Source: Vibrio rhodolitus
Lineage (GTDB): Bacteria > Pseudomonadota > Gammaproteobacteria > Enterobacterales > Vibrionaceae
DNA length: 64,000 bases
Assembly (NCBI RefSeq): GCF_003350325.1
Contig: NZ_QLYZ01000003.1
Location: 186,882-250,881 of the forward strand
Direction of reading: 5' to 3'
Part shown: positions 62,565 to 64,000 of the stretch, one piece after another
Position numbering within the stretch: position 1 is the stretch's first letter
Layout of the letters: each line of letters starts with the position of its first letter
Notes under the pieces: generated by a model
The model's database searches: none
Told to the model about the DNA's origin: nothing
What the model saw: only the letters and a program-made list of their open reading frames with translations
Position numbers and translations under genes: made by a program

Positions 62565-64000
62565 ATGATGAAGGCGCGTTTACCCCTACTGTTGCTCGCG
62601 ACGTTAGTTATCGCCGCTTATGGCGTTAACTCAGCGATGTTTAGTGAACTTTCATCCCATATGGCGGCGTCTGTTGGCCTTTCATTGGATGAAGTCGAGC
62701 GAGTTAAAATCGGCTTTATGATCGCTCAGATTTTAGGTTTTATGTTTACGCCTCTTCTTGTGCGACGCATCCCAAGTCAAAACGTGTTGAGTATAGCTTT
62801 AGCGGTATGTTTGGCGGTGAGCTCAGTGTTCTATTGGCATGGCGTAAGCGAAGGGTTGTTTGCCTTTCTATGGCTTTGCAATGGCTTTGCGATGAGCGTG
62901 CTGCTGGTGGTGATCAATCTCTATTTGTTAGAACGGTATGAGCAAAAACTGCTGCCAGCCATCATCGCTTTTACTTTGCTCTTCTCCACGCTATTGCCAA
63001 TGGGTGTTTATCCGTGGCTAATGGCGCAAGTGGTTGAGCATTACCATTGGTCGCTATTTTGTGTGGTTTCAGCTTGGTTACTTTTTTCCGCGTTGGTTGT
63101 CACCGCATGCTTTCCTCTCGGCGAGGTGGCGATAGCCGAAAAATTGAAATCGACACTCTCTGTTTACTTTGTGCTGGCTGTCACTGCTGCGTTAAGCGTA
63201 TTTCTGCTCATGCGTGGCTCGCATTATAACTGGCTTGATTCTAACTGGTTTGCAAATTGGGTTGTGGTTGCCTCGGCGTTAGTGCTAGCGGCAGTGTTTA
63301 TATTGCTCAGAACGCGCACGCTCAATACTGCTTCGATGCAGGTGCATAGTGATCTGAAAACCAATGTCTTTATGTACAACGCCTTTTTAGCCGGCTTTGC
63401 GGTGATGGCGAGTACCGCGCTATTTAGTAATTTCCTTAAGATGGCGCTGGCGTATAACAGCCTTAACGCGGGCTACTGGCAACTTCCGGCGTTTATCACC
63501 ATGCTAATTGGTATGCTGCTGAGTGTCTTGGTGTTCTATTTTAAAAGACCACTGGCTGATGCCTTTGTCCCGTTTGGCGTGCTGATGATTTTGCTCTCGG
63601 TGTACGATTTCAGTCAGCTACCAAGTTATGCTGGAACAGATGCATTGCTAATCCCAATGCTGCTGCGTGGCTTTGGTATTGGTCTGCTCAATGTCTCGGT
63701 GACCATTGCAGTTTTGCTGCACTTCAAACCGCAACAGCGACTGGAAGGGATCGCGAACTTCTACTTGTTCAGAACCTTTGGCGGGGTCATCGGTGGTGCG
63801 TTTTTCTCGCGAGTTATCCAAAATCATAGCGCGCAGGCATCCGGTGAAATTGGTCGGACTTTTGCCGGCTCAAGTAATGCCTTTGCCAACTATGAGCAGG
63901 CGTTAAGTAGCGCGATTTTAACCAACGGGCATATTCCGTCGTCGTCATTGGGTATGAGTCAGATGAGTATGGTCGTCAAAGAGCAAGCGACAACGTTGGC
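62565..64000 (+). CDS. MFS transporter (EmrB-like partner), 3' end outside the window
   Basis: Starts MMKARLPLLLLATLVIAAYG at ATG 62565 (or 62568), two bases after the adaptor stop. At least 478 residues are encoded before the edge, with many TM segments in one unbroken frame. Context and hydropathy identify an MFS pump; conserved motif A is not clear, so the subfamily is uncertain. It extrudes toxic compounds through the EmrA-like adaptor and a TolC-type channel. Confidence 0.85.
   Translation, partial: MMKARLPLLLLATLVIAAYGVNSAMFSELSSHMAASVGLSLDEVERVKIGFMIAQILGFMFTPLLVRRIPSQNVLSIALAVCLAVSSVFYWHGVSEGLFAFLWLCNGFAMSVLLVVINLYLLERYEQKLLPAIIAFTLLFSTLLPMGVYPWLMAQVVEHYHWSLFCVVSAWLLFSALVVTACFPLGEVAIAEKLKSTLSVYFVLAVTAALSVFLLMRGSHYNWLDSNWFANWVVVASALVLAAVFILLRTRTLNTASMQVHSDLKTNVFMYNAFLAGFAVMASTALFSNFLKMALAYNSLNAGYWQLPAFITMLIGMLLSVLVFYFKRPLADAFVPFGVLMILLSVYDFSQLPSYAGTDALLIPMLLRGFGIGLLNVSVTIAVLLHFKPQQRLEGIANFYLFRTFGGVIGGAFFSRVIQNHSAQASGEIGRTFAGSSNAFANYEQALSSAILTNGHIPSSSLGMSQMSMVVKEQATTL

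Overview
The window looks like a chromosomal segment of a marine or estuarine Vibrio (Gammaproteobacteria). Grounds are gene content (SgrR-type regulator, MipA/OmpV porin-like protein, mannosylglycerate PTS, GadB/GadC), moderate GC, FNR- and PurR-like boxes, and Vibrio-type intergenic repeats. No rRNA, tRNA, CRISPR array or complete insertion sequence was seen.

Layout. 1-6785: a truncated GntR regulator faces mngA-mngB-manA, which import and degrade 2-O-alpha-mannosyl-D-glycerate. 7034-13180: an OmpR-family two-component pair diverges from a two-gene RND efflux pump, and two oppositely oriented 11-bp-period direct repeats lie between them. 13239-28550: housekeeping and accessory genes (methyltransferase, MATE pump, two flavodoxin-fold proteins, LysE exporter, Fe-ADH, secreted metzincin-like protein, HAD phosphatases, MazG-like protein, arylamine N-acetyltransferase, lipoate ligase-like protein, SgrR, DedA). 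A candidate small RNA is divergent from sgrR. 29010-33639: glutamine/glutamate acid-resistance operon gadC-glsA-gadB, then a TRIC-like membrane protein. 33731-38560: oxidoreductases, two LysR regulators, a radical SAM protein, an SDR and a DUF1330 protein.

38762-51041 is the most interesting block: an anaerobic catabolic island with two glycyl-radical-enzyme (GRE) modules. Module A is a fructose-type PTS EIIABC, a GntR/UTRA regulator, a GRE with an unusual GCGE active-site loop, and its activase. Module B is a fructose-6-phosphate-aldolase-like enzyme, an activase, a YbiW/PflD-like GRE and a DeoR regulator. Four promoters in this block carry FNR boxes, one of them a perfect consensus. Shared palindromes tie the PTS to GRE A and the aldolase to GRE B, so one can read out two co-inherited, oxygen-repressed, substrate-induced radical pathways that probably open phosphorylated sugar-like substrates. 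The substrate of GRE A is unknown.

45410-56815 holds seven copies of a roughly 185-bp multi-hairpin intergenic repeat. The three left copies point left and the four right copies point right, and they separate gene cassettes (aldolase/GRE B/DeoR; a coiled-coil membrane protein plus a 49-residue ORF; a MipA/OmpV protein; a class 3 lipase). One copy is interrupted by a miniature inverted-repeat element.

56893-60077: a second glutamate decarboxylase, this time in an operon with an AspT-type exchanger, so the window has two acid-resistance modules built on unrelated antiporters. 60442-64000: an exported MTA/SAH nucleosidase behind a PurR-like box, then an EmrA-like adaptor and an MFS transporter that runs off the right edge.
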